Under the pieces are notes generated by a model, which was given only the letters and a program-made list of their open reading frames with translations, did not search any database and was not told the origin of the DNA. From Salinisphaera hydrothermalis (GTDB taxonomy: Bacteria; Pseudomonadota; Gammaproteobacteria; Nevskiales; Salinisphaeraceae): a DNA stretch of 64,000 bases. The position numbers and the translations under genes were made by a program. This document shows, in pieces, positions 1 through 9,106 of this stretch (the first letter of the stretch is position 1; every line of letters starts with the position of its first letter). The stretch lies in the NCBI RefSeq assembly GCF_040361195.1, contig NZ_APNE01000005.1; one strand, given 5' to 3'.

Positions 1-485
1 TCCAGCATGTCGAAAAACGTCGGCAACGTCGGATCCGCCGACAGCCGGCCCAGGAACGGTTGGATTTGTGTCAACCGCGACGACAGCGACTGCAGTTTGT
101 CCTTCGACAGATAGAGAAAACCGTTCTTGGCAAAAAACTGCCCACCGCCCGGCTCGTATACCGATGGAAACAGATTCGGCTGCTGCCGCAATGCCTTGGC
201 CAGCTTGTCCGTTGCGGCGCCCGCGATATCCGGCGTCGCCCCGTCGACCACGATCACGAGATTGTCGTTATAGATCGGGAACGCGTGCTGGTAGGCGATG
301 TAGGTCTTTCGCCACGGGACGTGGCTGCTGATCAGATTGGAATCGTCGGTGTCCATCGACAGATGGGTCATCGAATACCAGGCGCCGCCCAACGTGATGA
401 CGATGCCGACCGCGATTACCCAGATCGCGTGACGCGTCATCAACTCGATCCATGCCGCCAGTGCACGCGATAGCATGCGCGTCAT
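1..485 (-). CDS. hpnN: Hopanoid-associated RND/MMPL transporter HpnN, N-terminal part (cut by window edge)
   Basis: Partial gene: the start codon is at 485 and the reading frame runs off the left edge after about 161 residues. The visible part has a hydrophobic segment at about residues 18-37, followed by a periplasmic-looking stretch with DTDDSNLI, as is usual just after the first membrane span of MMPL/RND proteins. HpnN proteins are inner-membrane transporters thought to move hopanoids to the outer membrane. The ATG overlaps the hpnG stop codon as ATGA, so the two are probably translationally coupled. The name rests on this context plus the N-terminal pattern; the rest of the gene is outside the window. 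Confidence 0.8.
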   Translation of the reverse strand, partial: MTRMLSRALAAWIELMTRHAIWVIAVGIVITLGGAWYSMTHLSMDTDDSNLISSHVPWRKTYIAYQHAFPIYNDNLVIVVDGATPDIAGAATDKLAKALRQQPNLFPSVYEPGGGQFFAKNGFLYLSKDKLQSLSSRLTQIQPFLGRLSADPTLPTFFDML

Positions 486-1207
486 GTCGTCTCCTCGCCA
501 CGAACGATAAGGGCCGCATCGGCCAGGGTCATACGCGCGGCGCGAAACGCCACGGCCAGATTCTTCAACGACCGGAGCTGGGCATGCACCGACGACGGCC
601 GCCCGGCCAGTGCGCCCATCAACGCGGCCGGCCGCAGACGACCGTCGGCATCCATCGCCGCCCGCGCCACCGGCGGCAACACCATGGCGGCATCATCAAT
701 GATTGCGCGCACGCAAACGAAACCCAGCCCGCGTTCGGCCGCCACGGCCGCGATCGCCGCGCTTTCCATGTCGCAGGCGATGGCTTCTGTGGCCTCGTGC
801 AGCGCGCGCTTGGCGGCCGCGTCGACCACCAGCCCGGGCGTTTCCGTCAGACGCTGTTCGAACACCTGATGCATCGGGGCCAGGGCCGTGGCCAGCGCGG
901 TTCGCCAGACCGGATCGGTCGACCATTCCCGGTCGTCGGCACCGCGTACGGTCGACGCCAGAATCAGCGCCCCGGGGTCGACGCCCGGCGCCAGCGCGGC
1001 CGCCGTGCCCCAGCTCATCAGCGTGGTCACGCCTTCATCAGCTAACGTGGCGGCAGCCTGTTCGGCGCGCTCGGCGCCCATGCCCGACAACAGCAGGCGT
1101 GCGCCGCCGGGCAGCCGGGCACGGCCGCGCGGACGCAGCCGTGCCAGGGCGCGCACCTCGCCCGGCAACGCGGCAACGATGCCGAGCCGATCGATGGCAA
1201 GACTCAA
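482..1207 (-). CDS. hpnG: Hopanoid-associated phosphorylase HpnG
   Basis: 241 residues of the purine/uridine phosphorylase fold. Visible signatures are GIVAALPGE near the N-terminus, SGMGAERA at about 41-48, SWGTAAAL at about 65-72 and the phosphorylase motif DMESAAIA at about 146-153. HpnG is proposed to release adenine from adenosylhopane, giving ribosylhopane for side-chain maturation. The frame has no early ATG; TTG at 1207 is the best start, 63 bases after the cyclase fusion gene, with only a weak ribosome site. It shares ATGA with hpnN downstream. Its place between a hopene cyclase and HpnN supports the name. Confidence 0.82.
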   Translation of the reverse strand: MSLAIDRLGIVAALPGEVRALARLRPRGRARLPGGARLLLSGMGAERAEQAAATLADEGVTTLMSWGTAAALAPGVDPGALILASTVRGADDREWSTDPVWRTALATALAPMHQVFEQRLTETPGLVVDAAAKRALHEATEAIACDMESAAIAAVAAERGLGFVCVRAIIDDAAMVLPPVARAAMDADGRLRPAALMGALAGRPSSVHAQLRSLKNLAVAFRAARMTLADAALIVRGEETT

Positions 1208-1270
1208 ATCAACGTCTCGGCGGGCCCGAGAACACGGCGCCCGCCCGTACGATCCATCCGGGGCATGGCT

Positions 1271-4200
1271 TTAATCGGTACTCGCCGCCTCGGCGCCCGA
1301 TGCCGGCACACCGTGCACGTTGCGATAACGCGCCAGCGCCCAGAGCGGAAAGTAACGGGTGTAACCGTGGTATTTGAGATAGAACACGCGCGGGAAACCG
1401 GGCGCGGTATGTTCCGGATCGTGCCAGGCGCCGTCATCGCCCTGGGCCTCGATCAGCCAGGCCGCGCCGCGGGCCAGGGCGGGCGTATCGCGCTCGCCGG
1501 CCGCCATCAGCCCGAGCATCGCCCAAGCCGTCTGGAAGCTGGTGGAGACATCGGAGCGACCGCGCGGCGGGTCCCAATAGGTGCCGTTATCCTCGCCCCA
1601 GCTGCCGTCGGTACGCTGCATGCCGCGCAGATAGGCCACCGCACGCTGGATCCAGTCCTGGCTCATGTCTTCGCCAAGCGCTTCGAGCGCCATCAGCACC
1701 GACCAGGTGCCATAGATGTAGTTCGTGCCCCAACGCCCGAACCATGAGCCATCGGCTTCCTGTTCACGCTTGAGATACGCCATCGCGCGCTGGATGAACG
1801 GCCCGTCTTCCGGCCGCTGTAACAACCCGGTCAGCGTGAGCACGCGCGCGGTGACGTCCGCCGTCGGCGGATCCAGCAACGCGCCGTGGTCGGCGAACGG
1901 GATCTCGTTGAGATATTCGTGGTTGTTGTCGGAATCGAAGGCGGCCACGCCCCCGTTCGACGACTGCATGCCGACCAGCCAGTTGGTCGCGCGCGTGATC
2001 GCCCGGCCGTAGGTGGCGCCGTCGCCGGTGTTGTACATCGCCCAGGCGATCACGGCGGTGTCGTCCAGGTCGGGATAGTGATCGTTGGCGTACTGGAACG
2101 GCCAACCGCCGCCCGGCAGGTCGGGGTGATCGCGCTTCCAGTCGCCCGGGCCATCCAGCACTTGGCGTTCAGCCAACCAGTCGAGCCCGGCACGCACGAC
2201 CGGTGTATCACCCTCGCCCGCGGCTTCCTGCAGCGCAAGCGCGGCCAGGCCGGTATCCCAGACCGGGGATACGCACGGCTGGACGTTGGCCATGTCGCCG
2301 TGATCGAACACGAGGTCGTCGATCGCCTGGCGCGTGTTGGCGCGGTAGGGATGATCGGCCGGATAGCCGAGCTCGCCCAGCGCTTCGTAAACGTTGACCA
2401 TGGCCGGGAAGATCGCACCGATACCGTCGGTGCCGTTGAGGCGCTCGATGATCCAGTTTTCGGCGGTCTTGATCGCGCGCTTGCGCACGAATTTGGGAAT
2501 CAGCGGCTCGAAGCTTCGGCCGACGAGATCCAGCCCCTTGAATACGCGCTGCAGTGTGTTCTGGGCCGGCACGAAATCGCGCTGCTGCTCCGGCGGAATC
2601 GTAAACAGCTCGCGGATGTTCACCCCAGCCGGATTACGCGCCATCGTGCGCAGGCTGGTGAGGATGAACAACGGCACCATCACCGTGCGCGACCAGTAGC
2701 TCACCTTCGACAGATGGAAGGGCGACGCCTGCGGCATCAGCATCACTTCGACCGGAATGAACGGCACGGCACGCCACGGCACCTGCCCGAACTGGGCCAG
2801 CGCGATGAGCGTGAAGACGTTGACCTGGCCGGCCCCGCCGCGGGCCAGAATCGCTTGGCGGGCGTGCACCATATGCGGCGCATCGACATCGTCGCCGGCG
2901 AGCTTGAGCGCGTAGTAGCACTTCACCGAGCACGATAGGTCGAGATCGCCGCCGTAGTACAGCGGCCAGCCGCCGTGGGCGGCCTGCTTGGCCCGGATAT
3001 AGTTCGCGACGCGCGCCTGCAGGGCGGTATCGACATCGCCGACGAAGTGCATCATCAGGATGTATTCCGCCGGAATCGTGCAGTCGGCCTCGCATTCGTA
3101 GCGCCAGTGGCCGTCCGGATTCTGATCGGCGAACAGGCGTGTCTGCGCCGCGTCGATAGCCTCGGCCAACCCCGCCGGCTGCGCGGCGCCGGCTACACCG
3201 GGGCGCGGCATTTCGACGATGTCGTTAATCGGCGCGGCCGGATCGTCGGCCAGTTTCGGCGTCAGCGCCGGCAGATCGTGCGCGGTCATGTGGAACAGAT
3301 GACGCAGACGATCGTCGTCGGCCACCGCCAGATTGGTCGTCAGTACCGTGGCCTGCACGCTGCGGCGCGATACCTTCACCTGCGAACCATCGGTGAAATA
3401 CGGGTTCGCCTGGATCTTGCGCAGCGTCAGCAGCGCCAGACCGATCGCCCACAGACAGAACCGGCGCATGCCCTTCTGATGACCCGGGATGCGCAGCGTG
3501 AACTCCAGCGCGTTGCGCAGATGGCCGGTGGCCAGGCCGATCAATTCGGACAGACCGGCCGCGAACGCTTCGTCGGCAGGGCGCTTGCCCAGATCCGACA
3601 GATCGAAACCATGACGCGCGAACACATCGCGCGGCAACCAGCACACCCCGCGCGACTGATCGGCCCAGATATCCTTGAGGATATTGGTCATCTGCAGACC
3701 CTGACCGAACGACACCGCCAGGCGATTGAGCTCGGCGTTGTGCTCGCCCATGGCCGGCTCGTGGTCGGTGAACATGGCCGACAGCATTTCGCCCACGACG
3801 CCGGCCACGAAATAGCAGTAGCGATCCAGATGCGCCAGCGTGGGCAACCCGTCGGCGCTGGCGGCGCGCTCGTATTCCGGCATGCCTTCGCACATGATGC
3901 GGACGCAGCGCGCGACCGCCGCGCGCTGGGCCGGGCGCAGATCGCGCATCACGGTCAGCACGTCTTCGGTATGCGCGACCAGACGCCGCTCGGCGTCGAG
4001 CGTGGCGCTGGCCAGCTGCGGCGCCAGGCGCTGGCCGAAGTCGGCGCCGCCTTCGCCGGTTTCGACCACTTGCACGAACTCGGCGTGCCAGTTCGCCTTG
4101 GTTTCGTAGTCGAGCTCCGCGTCGTCCTCGATGGTGTCGGCGATACGGCACAGCAGATAAGCGTTGCCGACGGCCACCCGCAGCGCCTCGGGCAGCTCGG

Positions 4201-4300
4201 GAATCGTCAGCGCGAATGTGCGCGAAACATGCGGCAGGATCTCGTCCTGAAAGGCCAGCGCGCGCCGACCGGAATCCGTCTGCATTGGGGCTTGTGACAT
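1271..4300 (-). CDS. Squalene synthase / squalene-hopene cyclase fusion protein
   Basis: One uninterrupted 1009-residue frame joins two enzymes. Residues 1-345 are a trans-isoprenyl head-to-head synthase: DTIEDD at 55-60 and NILKDIWAD at 206-214 are the two aspartate-rich motifs, with YCYFVAGVVGE at 161-171 typical of squalene synthases. Residues about 375-1009 are a full-length squalene-hopene cyclase (usual length 630-660), with the catalytic DLDDTA at 744-749 and QW-type repeats near 393, 847, 895 and 953. The predicted chemistry is two FPP to squalene to hopene in one polypeptide. The linker (about 345-375) is rich in Ala and Pro. M363 lies at the junction but has no ribosome site, so separate translation is unlikely. 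The paired genes are normally separate (shc with sqs or hpnCDE). Confidence 0.9.
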   Translation of the reverse strand: MSQAPMQTDSGRRALAFQDEILPHVSRTFALTIPELPEALRVAVGNAYLLCRIADTIEDDAELDYETKANWHAEFVQVVETGEGGADFGQRLAPQLASATLDAERRLVAHTEDVLTVMRDLRPAQRAAVARCVRIMCEGMPEYERAASADGLPTLAHLDRYCYFVAGVVGEMLSAMFTDHEPAMGEHNAELNRLAVSFGQGLQMTNILKDIWADQSRGVCWLPRDVFARHGFDLSDLGKRPADEAFAAGLSELIGLATGHLRNALEFTLRIPGHQKGMRRFCLWAIGLALLTLRKIQANPYFTDGSQVKVSRRSVQATVLTTNLAVADDDRLRHLFHMTAHDLPALTPKLADDPAAPINDIVEMPRPGVAGAAQPAGLAEAIDAAQTRLFADQNPDGHWRYECEADCTIPAEYILMMHFVGDVDTALQARVANYIRAKQAAHGGWPLYYGGDLDLSCSVKCYYALKLAGDDVDAPHMVHARQAILARGGAGQVNVFTLIALAQFGQVPWRAVPFIPVEVMLMPQASPFHLSKVSYWSRTVMVPLFILTSLRTMARNPAGVNIRELFTIPPEQQRDFVPAQNTLQRVFKGLDLVGRSFEPLIPKFVRKRAIKTAENWIIERLNGTDGIGAIFPAMVNVYEALGELGYPADHPYRANTRQAIDDLVFDHGDMANVQPCVSPVWDTGLAALALQEAAGEGDTPVVRAGLDWLAERQVLDGPGDWKRDHPDLPGGGWPFQYANDHYPDLDDTAVIAWAMYNTGDGATYGRAITRATNWLVGMQSSNGGVAAFDSDNNHEYLNEIPFADHGALLDPPTADVTARVLTLTGLLQRPEDGPFIQRAMAYLKREQEADGSWFGRWGTNYIYGTWSVLMALEALGEDMSQDWIQRAVAYLRGMQRTDGSWGEDNGTYWDPPRGRSDVSTSFQTAWAMLGLMAAGERDTPALARGAAWLIEAQGDDGAWHDPEHTAPGFPRVFYLKYHGYTRYFPLWALARYRNVHGVPASGAEAASTD

Positions 4301-4473
4301 GAACGAACGTTTTCCAGGTTTTCAAGCGTGAGCGACGCACCGCGGGCGCAGCGCGCATCGTCGCACCGGTCATGCGTCACATCGAGTTGACGCTGCCGAT
4401 CTTCAGTGGCTAGCTAGCTCGCCAATCGAGCCGCCGGTATGTTGATCCGGCCACCAGGGACGGCGAACTAACC

Positions 4474-5361
4474 ATGGACAATTATCAAGTGCCGCATTAT
4501 AGCCAACGCATCGAACATGTGCTTGACGCTTGCCTGCCGAGCGCCGACACATCCCCCGCTCGCCTGCACGAAGCCATGCGCTACGCGGCGCTCTCACCGG
4601 GCAAGCGCGTACGCCCGCGACTCGTTTATGCCGCCGCGGAAGTTTTGGGGGTGCCGGTGACGAAAGTCGACGGCGCGGCCGCCGCGATCGAGTGTATTCA
4701 CGCTTATTCGCTGGTTCACGACGATCTCCCGGCGATGGATGACGACGATCTGCGGCGCGGCCGGCCGACCACGCATATCGCGTTCGACGAGGCTACCGCG
4801 ATCCTGGCCGGCGACGGTCTGCAGGCGCTGGCTTTCGAGATCGTCGCCACGCACGGCGGGCTCGACGACGCGCCCGCTGCGCGCGCGGCACAGATCGCGA
4901 CGCTGGCCCATGCCGTGGGTTCGCGCGGCATGGTCGGCGGCCAGGTGCTCGACATGGGGGCCGAGGGCCGCGACGACGTCACCACCGACGATCTGGAAGA
5001 AATTCACAACCTCAAGACCGGCGCCCTGCTCGCGGCCTGCGTGACGATGGCTGCGGATGCGGCCGAAAACCTGTCGCTGGATCAACGCGCCGCGCTCGAC
5101 ATTTTCGCCACCCGAATCGGCCTGGCCTTTCAGGTGCGCGACGACGTGCTCGATATCGAATCGTCCACCGAAAAACTGGGCAAGACCCAGGGCGCCGACA
5201 TCGCCCACCACAAGGCGACTTACCCGGCGCTGCTCGGTCTGGGCGAAGCCAAGGCCCTGGCTGAACGCTTGTACACCGAAGCCACCGCCGCCCTGGATAT
5301 CTTCGACAACGCCGAACCGCTACGCGCGATCGCCGCCGAAATCGTCAAACGCGACCACTGA
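4474..5361 (+). CDS. ispA: Farnesyl diphosphate synthase (geranyltranstransferase)
   Basis: 295 residues, normal for bacterial short-chain prenyltransferases. The first aspartate-rich motif DDLPAMD is at 83-89 and is followed by DDLRRGRPTTH. The second, FQVRDDVLD, is at 219-227, and KTGALLAA at 181-188 is also typical. The enzyme condenses IPP with DMAPP and GPP to give farnesyl diphosphate in the cytosol. It is divergent from the squalene synthase/cyclase fusion, with 173 bases between the starts, so its product feeds that enzyme. No dxs follows it, unlike in many relatives. The ribosome site before the ATG is weak. Confidence 0.93.
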   Translation: MDNYQVPHYSQRIEHVLDACLPSADTSPARLHEAMRYAALSPGKRVRPRLVYAAAEVLGVPVTKVDGAAAAIECIHAYSLVHDDLPAMDDDDLRRGRPTTHIAFDEATAILAGDGLQALAFEIVATHGGLDDAPAARAAQIATLAHAVGSRGMVGGQVLDMGAEGRDDVTTDDLEEIHNLKTGALLAACVTMAADAAENLSLDQRAALDIFATRIGLAFQVRDDVLDIESSTEKLGKTQGADIAHHKATYPALLGLGEAKALAERLYTEATAALDIFDNAEPLRAIAAEIVKRDH

Positions 5362-5378
5362 GCGCGCGCCACACCAGA

Positions 5379-5407
5379 CCCGGACGGCTCGACGAAAGCC
5401 GCCCGGG
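5379..5407. terminator. Stem-loop between convergent ispA and DUF4139 gene
   Basis: Two 5-bp stem blocks (79-83 with 403-407 and 85-89 with 97-101, counted from 5300) are separated by one mismatch and enclose a 7-base loop. It lies between two convergent stop codons. There is no T tract, so the terminator role is inferred from position and pairing only. Confidence 0.4.
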
Positions 5408-5413
5408 CGATCG

Positions 5414-6778
5414 CTACGACTTAGCGCGCGAGAATGTGTAGCTGAAGGTCTTGTGGCCGGTGGCCGGCACGCTCACCTGCCATTCCGGCTCATCAGCCGA
5501 ACCGCCGCTGGGTTTGGGTACATCGTCGGCGAGCTGTGCGTTCGCGGGCAGATGCTCGGCGATCGTCACCTGACGCGACTTGTTGCCGGCGTTGAACAGC
5601 TCGATGCGTACCTGCGTCGTGGTCGCCCCGCTTTCGTCGCTGGATCGTTTCGTCACCCGATGCGTGCCGGTGATATCGAACGCGCTGCCCAGCGCCAGCC
5701 GGACCGGAGCGCCAGCGGGCGTATCGTCGATTTGCGTACCGCCCATCAACTGGGCCGCGTGCCCCGCGTCGTAAATACGCACCGCGCCCGCCGGCAATGG
5801 CTGGCCCGTATCGTTGTCGAACGCCAGACTCACCCGTGCATGCTGCCGGCTTTTACCGGTGTCATTAAGCGCATAGTTCTCGAAGCGGTAGTCACGCGTC
5901 GCATCGACGCTGATGGGTTTCATCAAGGCCACCGACTGCACCGCCCCGGCTTCGATATGCAGACCATCTGCCAGCGGATAGCGATAGACGTCGCCGACGG
6001 CCTGCGGCGCGCCGGCGCCGGAGGACTCGCTCGACGCCATCTTGGCCATCATCATCGGGCGCGGCGCGCCATTGTCAGCGCGAGAGGTATCCCCGGCCAC
6101 CAGCCAGGCCCGCTTCGCATTGATTGCGTCGTGACCGGTATTGTCGATCACGGCCTGGCTGATCAAGCGCAACTTGCCCGTTTTCGGATCGAAGCTGCCG
6201 GTGTAGCTCGCCTGCCACTTCGGGGCTGACGTCTGGTAGGTCGCCGTCAACCGCTGCTTACCGGCCTTGGCGGCATCGACGTGCAGCGTGACGTCGTGTC
6301 CGGTGCCCTCATCCCCGTTTTTCGAAGTGACCGACCAGCTGATCTGAACCGGCGATGCCGCCGTGATCCGCTCGATGCGGCCATCCACGCGTACATAGGC
6401 GGTATCGCCATCGGTGGCCACGAGCGTGCCCTGGCGGGTATTGCCGCCCGGCGAGTCGAGCGAGACCGACTGGCCGACCCGGCTGGACAACGGTCCGCCC
6501 GAGCCGCTGGCACTCGGCGCCAGATCGAACCCGGCCAGATTGATGCCGGATCCGGACAACCACAGCGTGTCCGGCTGCGGCGTGCCGATTACCGGCCACG
6601 AGAGCGTCTGCTCGCCGGCGTCGAGGCTCATCGTACGGCTGTCTTGTACGACGGCGGCTCCCCGGCTGTACAGCGCGATGGCGTCGACGGGTTGATCCGA
6701 GTCGGCGGTGGTCGCGGCCAGCGCAAATGGGGCGGCCGCGACCAGGCCCGCGAGAGTAAAGATCCATCGGCTTTGCAT
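5414..6778 (-). CDS. Secreted DUF4139-domain protein
   Basis: 454 residues from the ATG at 6778, chosen because AGGAGG lies just upstream (complement of 6785-6790) and because this start opens directly on a signal peptide (MQSRWIF, then a hydrophobic stretch to ALAATTA). Upstream in-frame codons have no such support. The mature part is Gly/Ser-rich and beta-strand-like, with a C-terminal DUF4139-type region. No catalytic motif or biochemical role is known to me. It follows ampG by only 16 bases, with its ribosome site just beyond the ampG stop, so it is the last gene of an xth-ampG-DUF4139 group. A periplasmic or outer-membrane-associated location is inferred. Confidence 0.7.
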   Translation of the reverse strand: MQSRWIFTLAGLVAAAPFALAATTADSDQPVDAIALYSRGAAVVQDSRTMSLDAGEQTLSWPVIGTPQPDTLWLSGSGINLAGFDLAPSASGSGGPLSSRVGQSVSLDSPGGNTRQGTLVATDGDTAYVRVDGRIERITAASPVQISWSVTSKNGDEGTGHDVTLHVDAAKAGKQRLTATYQTSAPKWQASYTGSFDPKTGKLRLISQAVIDNTGHDAINAKRAWLVAGDTSRADNGAPRPMMMAKMASSESSGAGAPQAVGDVYRYPLADGLHIEAGAVQSVALMKPISVDATRDYRFENYALNDTGKSRQHARVSLAFDNDTGQPLPAGAVRIYDAGHAAQLMGGTQIDDTPAGAPVRLALGSAFDITGTHRVTKRSSDESGATTTQVRIELFNAGNKSRQVTIAEHLPANAQLADDVPKPSGGSADEPEWQVSVPATGHKTFSYTFSRAKS

Positions 6779-6794
6779 CGTCTGCCTCCTGAAA

Positions 6795-8204
6795 TTACGG
6801 GGCCGTTGCACGATCCGTGCCCGACCGGGCAAGCAGCCAAAGCAGTAGCAAGACCGCGGGGACCCCCGCGATCGCCGTATCGACGAAGAACCAGGCATAG
6901 CCGGCCTGATCGACGACCCAGCCCGAGAATCCGCCGATGAACTTGCCGGGCAATGTCATCAACGACGAAAACAGTGCGTACTGTGTGGCGGTATAGGCAG
7001 TGTTCGTCAGACTGGATAAATAGGCGATGAACGAGGTCATGGCAATGCCGCCCGCCAGATTCTCGGCGGAAATGGTCAACGTCAGATCGACCAGATCAGG
7101 GTGACCGAGCGTTGCCAGCCAGGCGAACACCAGATTCGCGCTCGCGGTGAGTATCGCGCCGGCCAGTGCGGCTTTCATTACGCCGACCCGGGCGACCAGC
7201 ACTCCACCGATACCGGCGCCGGACAACGTCATCACCAAGCCGAAAATCTTGGAAATACTCGCAATCTGATCTGGCGTGTAACCGGCATCGAGATAGAACG
7301 GGTTCGACATCACCGCCAGCGTGATATCCGAAATCCGATATAGCCCGACCAGACAGAGGATTACGACCGCCTCGCGCCGATAGCGCGAGAAAAAATCCCA
7401 GAACGGGCAGGCGATCGCACCGATCACCCACCGCTCGATGTTCTGCAGCCAGGCCGGCTGGGAAGCGCGGGCGGCCAGCCAGTCGATCGCCCACTGCTCG
7501 CGCAGCTCGGCATCCCCGGTGCGATCCACGTCCGGCTCGCCGAGCGCCAGCACGGTAACCATGCCCACGCCCACCAATGCTGCCATCACGGTATAGGCAG
7601 TCGACCAGGACGCCGCAGCCGCGATATAGAACGAACCCGCACCAGCCACCAGCATCGCGATTCGGTAACCGGCGAGATAGGTCGCGGCCATCGCGCCCTG
7701 CAGATCCTTGGCGACCGCCTCGATGCGCCAGGCATCGATGGTCACATCCTGGGTGGCGGCCGAAAACGCTACCAGCAGCCCGAACCCGGCCATGGCCTCA
7801 AGATTCGTCGCCGGATTCGTGCCGGCCATGCAGAACAGCCCGACCATCAACCCGATCTGGGCAAGCAGCATCCAGCTACGCCGCCGCCCCAGCCAGCGCG
7901 CCAGTAGCGGCAACGGAAACCGATCCACGACCGGCGCCCAGAAGAATTTGATCGAGTACGTGATGCCGATCCAGGAAAAGAACCCGATCGTGGTTTTGGA
8001 CACACCGACCGTGGTCAACCAGGCCGACAGCGTCGAAAACACCAACAGGTACGGCAGACCGGACGAAAAACCCAGCAGCCCCATGCCGATGACGCGTGGG
8101 CGAGTGTAGGTCGCGACGGCCGCCTTCCAGTCTCGTCGCTTGCGTGATGCCGACTCCGTCGCGCCAGCACGCCCGGTCACGCGATATTCAGAATTCGACA
8201 TCAT
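6795..8204 (-). CDS. ampG: AmpG-family muropeptide permease (MFS)
   Basis: 469 residues with about a dozen hydrophobic segments. The AmpG signature region GLLGFSSGLPYLLVFSTLSAWL is near residues 41-62, followed by FFSWIGITYSIKFFWAPVVDR, and ATQDVTIDAWR occurs further on. AmpG imports anhydro-muropeptides from the periplasm for cell-wall recycling. The start overlaps the end of the upstream xth gene by 17 bases. MurU and AmgK, encoded elsewhere in this window, act on a later sugar from the same route. A second Met lies one codon in and could be the start. Confidence 0.88.
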   Translation of the reverse strand: MMSNSEYRVTGRAGATESASRKRRDWKAAVATYTRPRVIGMGLLGFSSGLPYLLVFSTLSAWLTTVGVSKTTIGFFSWIGITYSIKFFWAPVVDRFPLPLLARWLGRRRSWMLLAQIGLMVGLFCMAGTNPATNLEAMAGFGLLVAFSAATQDVTIDAWRIEAVAKDLQGAMAATYLAGYRIAMLVAGAGSFYIAAAASWSTAYTVMAALVGVGMVTVLALGEPDVDRTGDAELREQWAIDWLAARASQPAWLQNIERWVIGAIACPFWDFFSRYRREAVVILCLVGLYRISDITLAVMSNPFYLDAGYTPDQIASISKIFGLVMTLSGAGIGGVLVARVGVMKAALAGAILTASANLVFAWLATLGHPDLVDLTLTISAENLAGGIAMTSFIAYLSSLTNTAYTATQYALFSSLMTLPGKFIGGFSGWVVDQAGYAWFFVDTAIAGVPAVLLLLWLLARSGTDRATAP

Positions 8205-8967
8205 AGTCGATCGTCAACGGCGCATGATCCGACAGCCGCGCTTCGCGATAGACGTATTCGGCGGTGGCCAATTCCGCAAGGCCCGGCGTGGCAACGTGAT
8301 AATCGATCCGCCAGCCGACGTTGTTGTCCCAGGCCCGGCCGCGATTCGACCACCAGGTGAACTGATCCTCGTCCGGATTCACCTCACGGAAGACATCCAC
8401 CAAGCCGACCTCGCCGAACAGCTTGTCCATCCATTCGCGTTCGTGCGGCAAGAAGCCCGAATTCTTCTGGTTGTTCTTCCAGTTCTTCAGATCGATTGCC
8501 TTGTGCGCGATATTCCAGTCGCCACAGATCAGATATTCACCCGGCGCTGCGGCCTGACGGCGCAAGAAATCGAGGAAATAGATCAGATAACGCTCCTTGG
8601 AATCCTGGCGATGATCGCCGGACGATCCCGACGGCGCATACAGGCTGGCGATACGCAGATCACCGAAACGCGCCTCGATATAGCGACCTTCGGCATCGAA
8701 TTCCTCATGCCCCATGCCGCGAACGATCTCGTCCGGCTCGCGCTTGGCATAGATTGCGACCCCGGAATAGCCCTTGCGGTTGGTCGCCTCTTCATAGAAG
8801 CAGTGATACCCCTCCGGCCAGAACGCCGCGACGCCCTCGAGCTGATGTTGCTGGGCCTTCAGTTCCTGAATGCAGACCACGTCCGGATCCTGATCGGCCA
8901 TCCACTCGAAAAAGCCCTTGCGCTGGGCCGCCCGTATGCCGTTGGCGTTGAAGGACATCACCCGCAT
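8188..8967 (-). CDS. xth: Exodeoxyribonuclease III
   Basis: 259 residues from the ATG at 8967. This start is preferred over an upstream in-frame one because AAGGAG precedes it and the protein then begins MRVMSFNANGIRAA, as this family does. Endonuclease/exonuclease/phosphatase fold motifs are visible: IQELKAQ (metal-binding Glu), YSGVAIYAK, ICGDWNIAHK (Asp/Asn pair), WRIDYH and SDHAPL (catalytic His). It acts on AP sites and 3' ends in base-excision repair. It heads the leftward group with ampG and is divergent from pyrE, a common arrangement for xth/exoA genes. Confidence 0.92.
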   Translation of the reverse strand: MRVMSFNANGIRAAQRKGFFEWMADQDPDVVCIQELKAQQHQLEGVAAFWPEGYHCFYEEATNRKGYSGVAIYAKREPDEIVRGMGHEEFDAEGRYIEARFGDLRIASLYAPSGSSGDHRQDSKERYLIYFLDFLRRQAAAPGEYLICGDWNIAHKAIDLKNWKNNQKNSGFLPHEREWMDKLFGEVGLVDVFREVNPDEDQFTWWSNRGRAWDNNVGWRIDYHVATPGLAELATAEYVYREARLSDHAPLTIDYDVEF

Positions 8968-9106
8968 GCACGCGCTCCTTGTCTTTGATAATCCGCGAGC
9001 GGCGCGCTTGACCGCCCGCCCGATGCGTCGGCGCTTACTCACGATATAAGCGAGCCCTTATCATACGTGCACAGCGACCGATCCCGACAACGCCGGAGTG
9101 AACCCG

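Noticed and set aside
2975..4297. 440-residue open frame on the plus strand opposite the cyclase fusion
   Set aside because: Mirror frame of a GC-rich gene; composition dominated by Arg, Gln, His and Ala, no family motif, no ribosome site. The minus-strand frame has full enzyme motifs.
4301..4473. Clear shared promoter between the cyclase fusion gene and ispA
   Set aside because: Divergent promoters must be present, but no -35/-10 pair with good spacing stood out, so none is listed.
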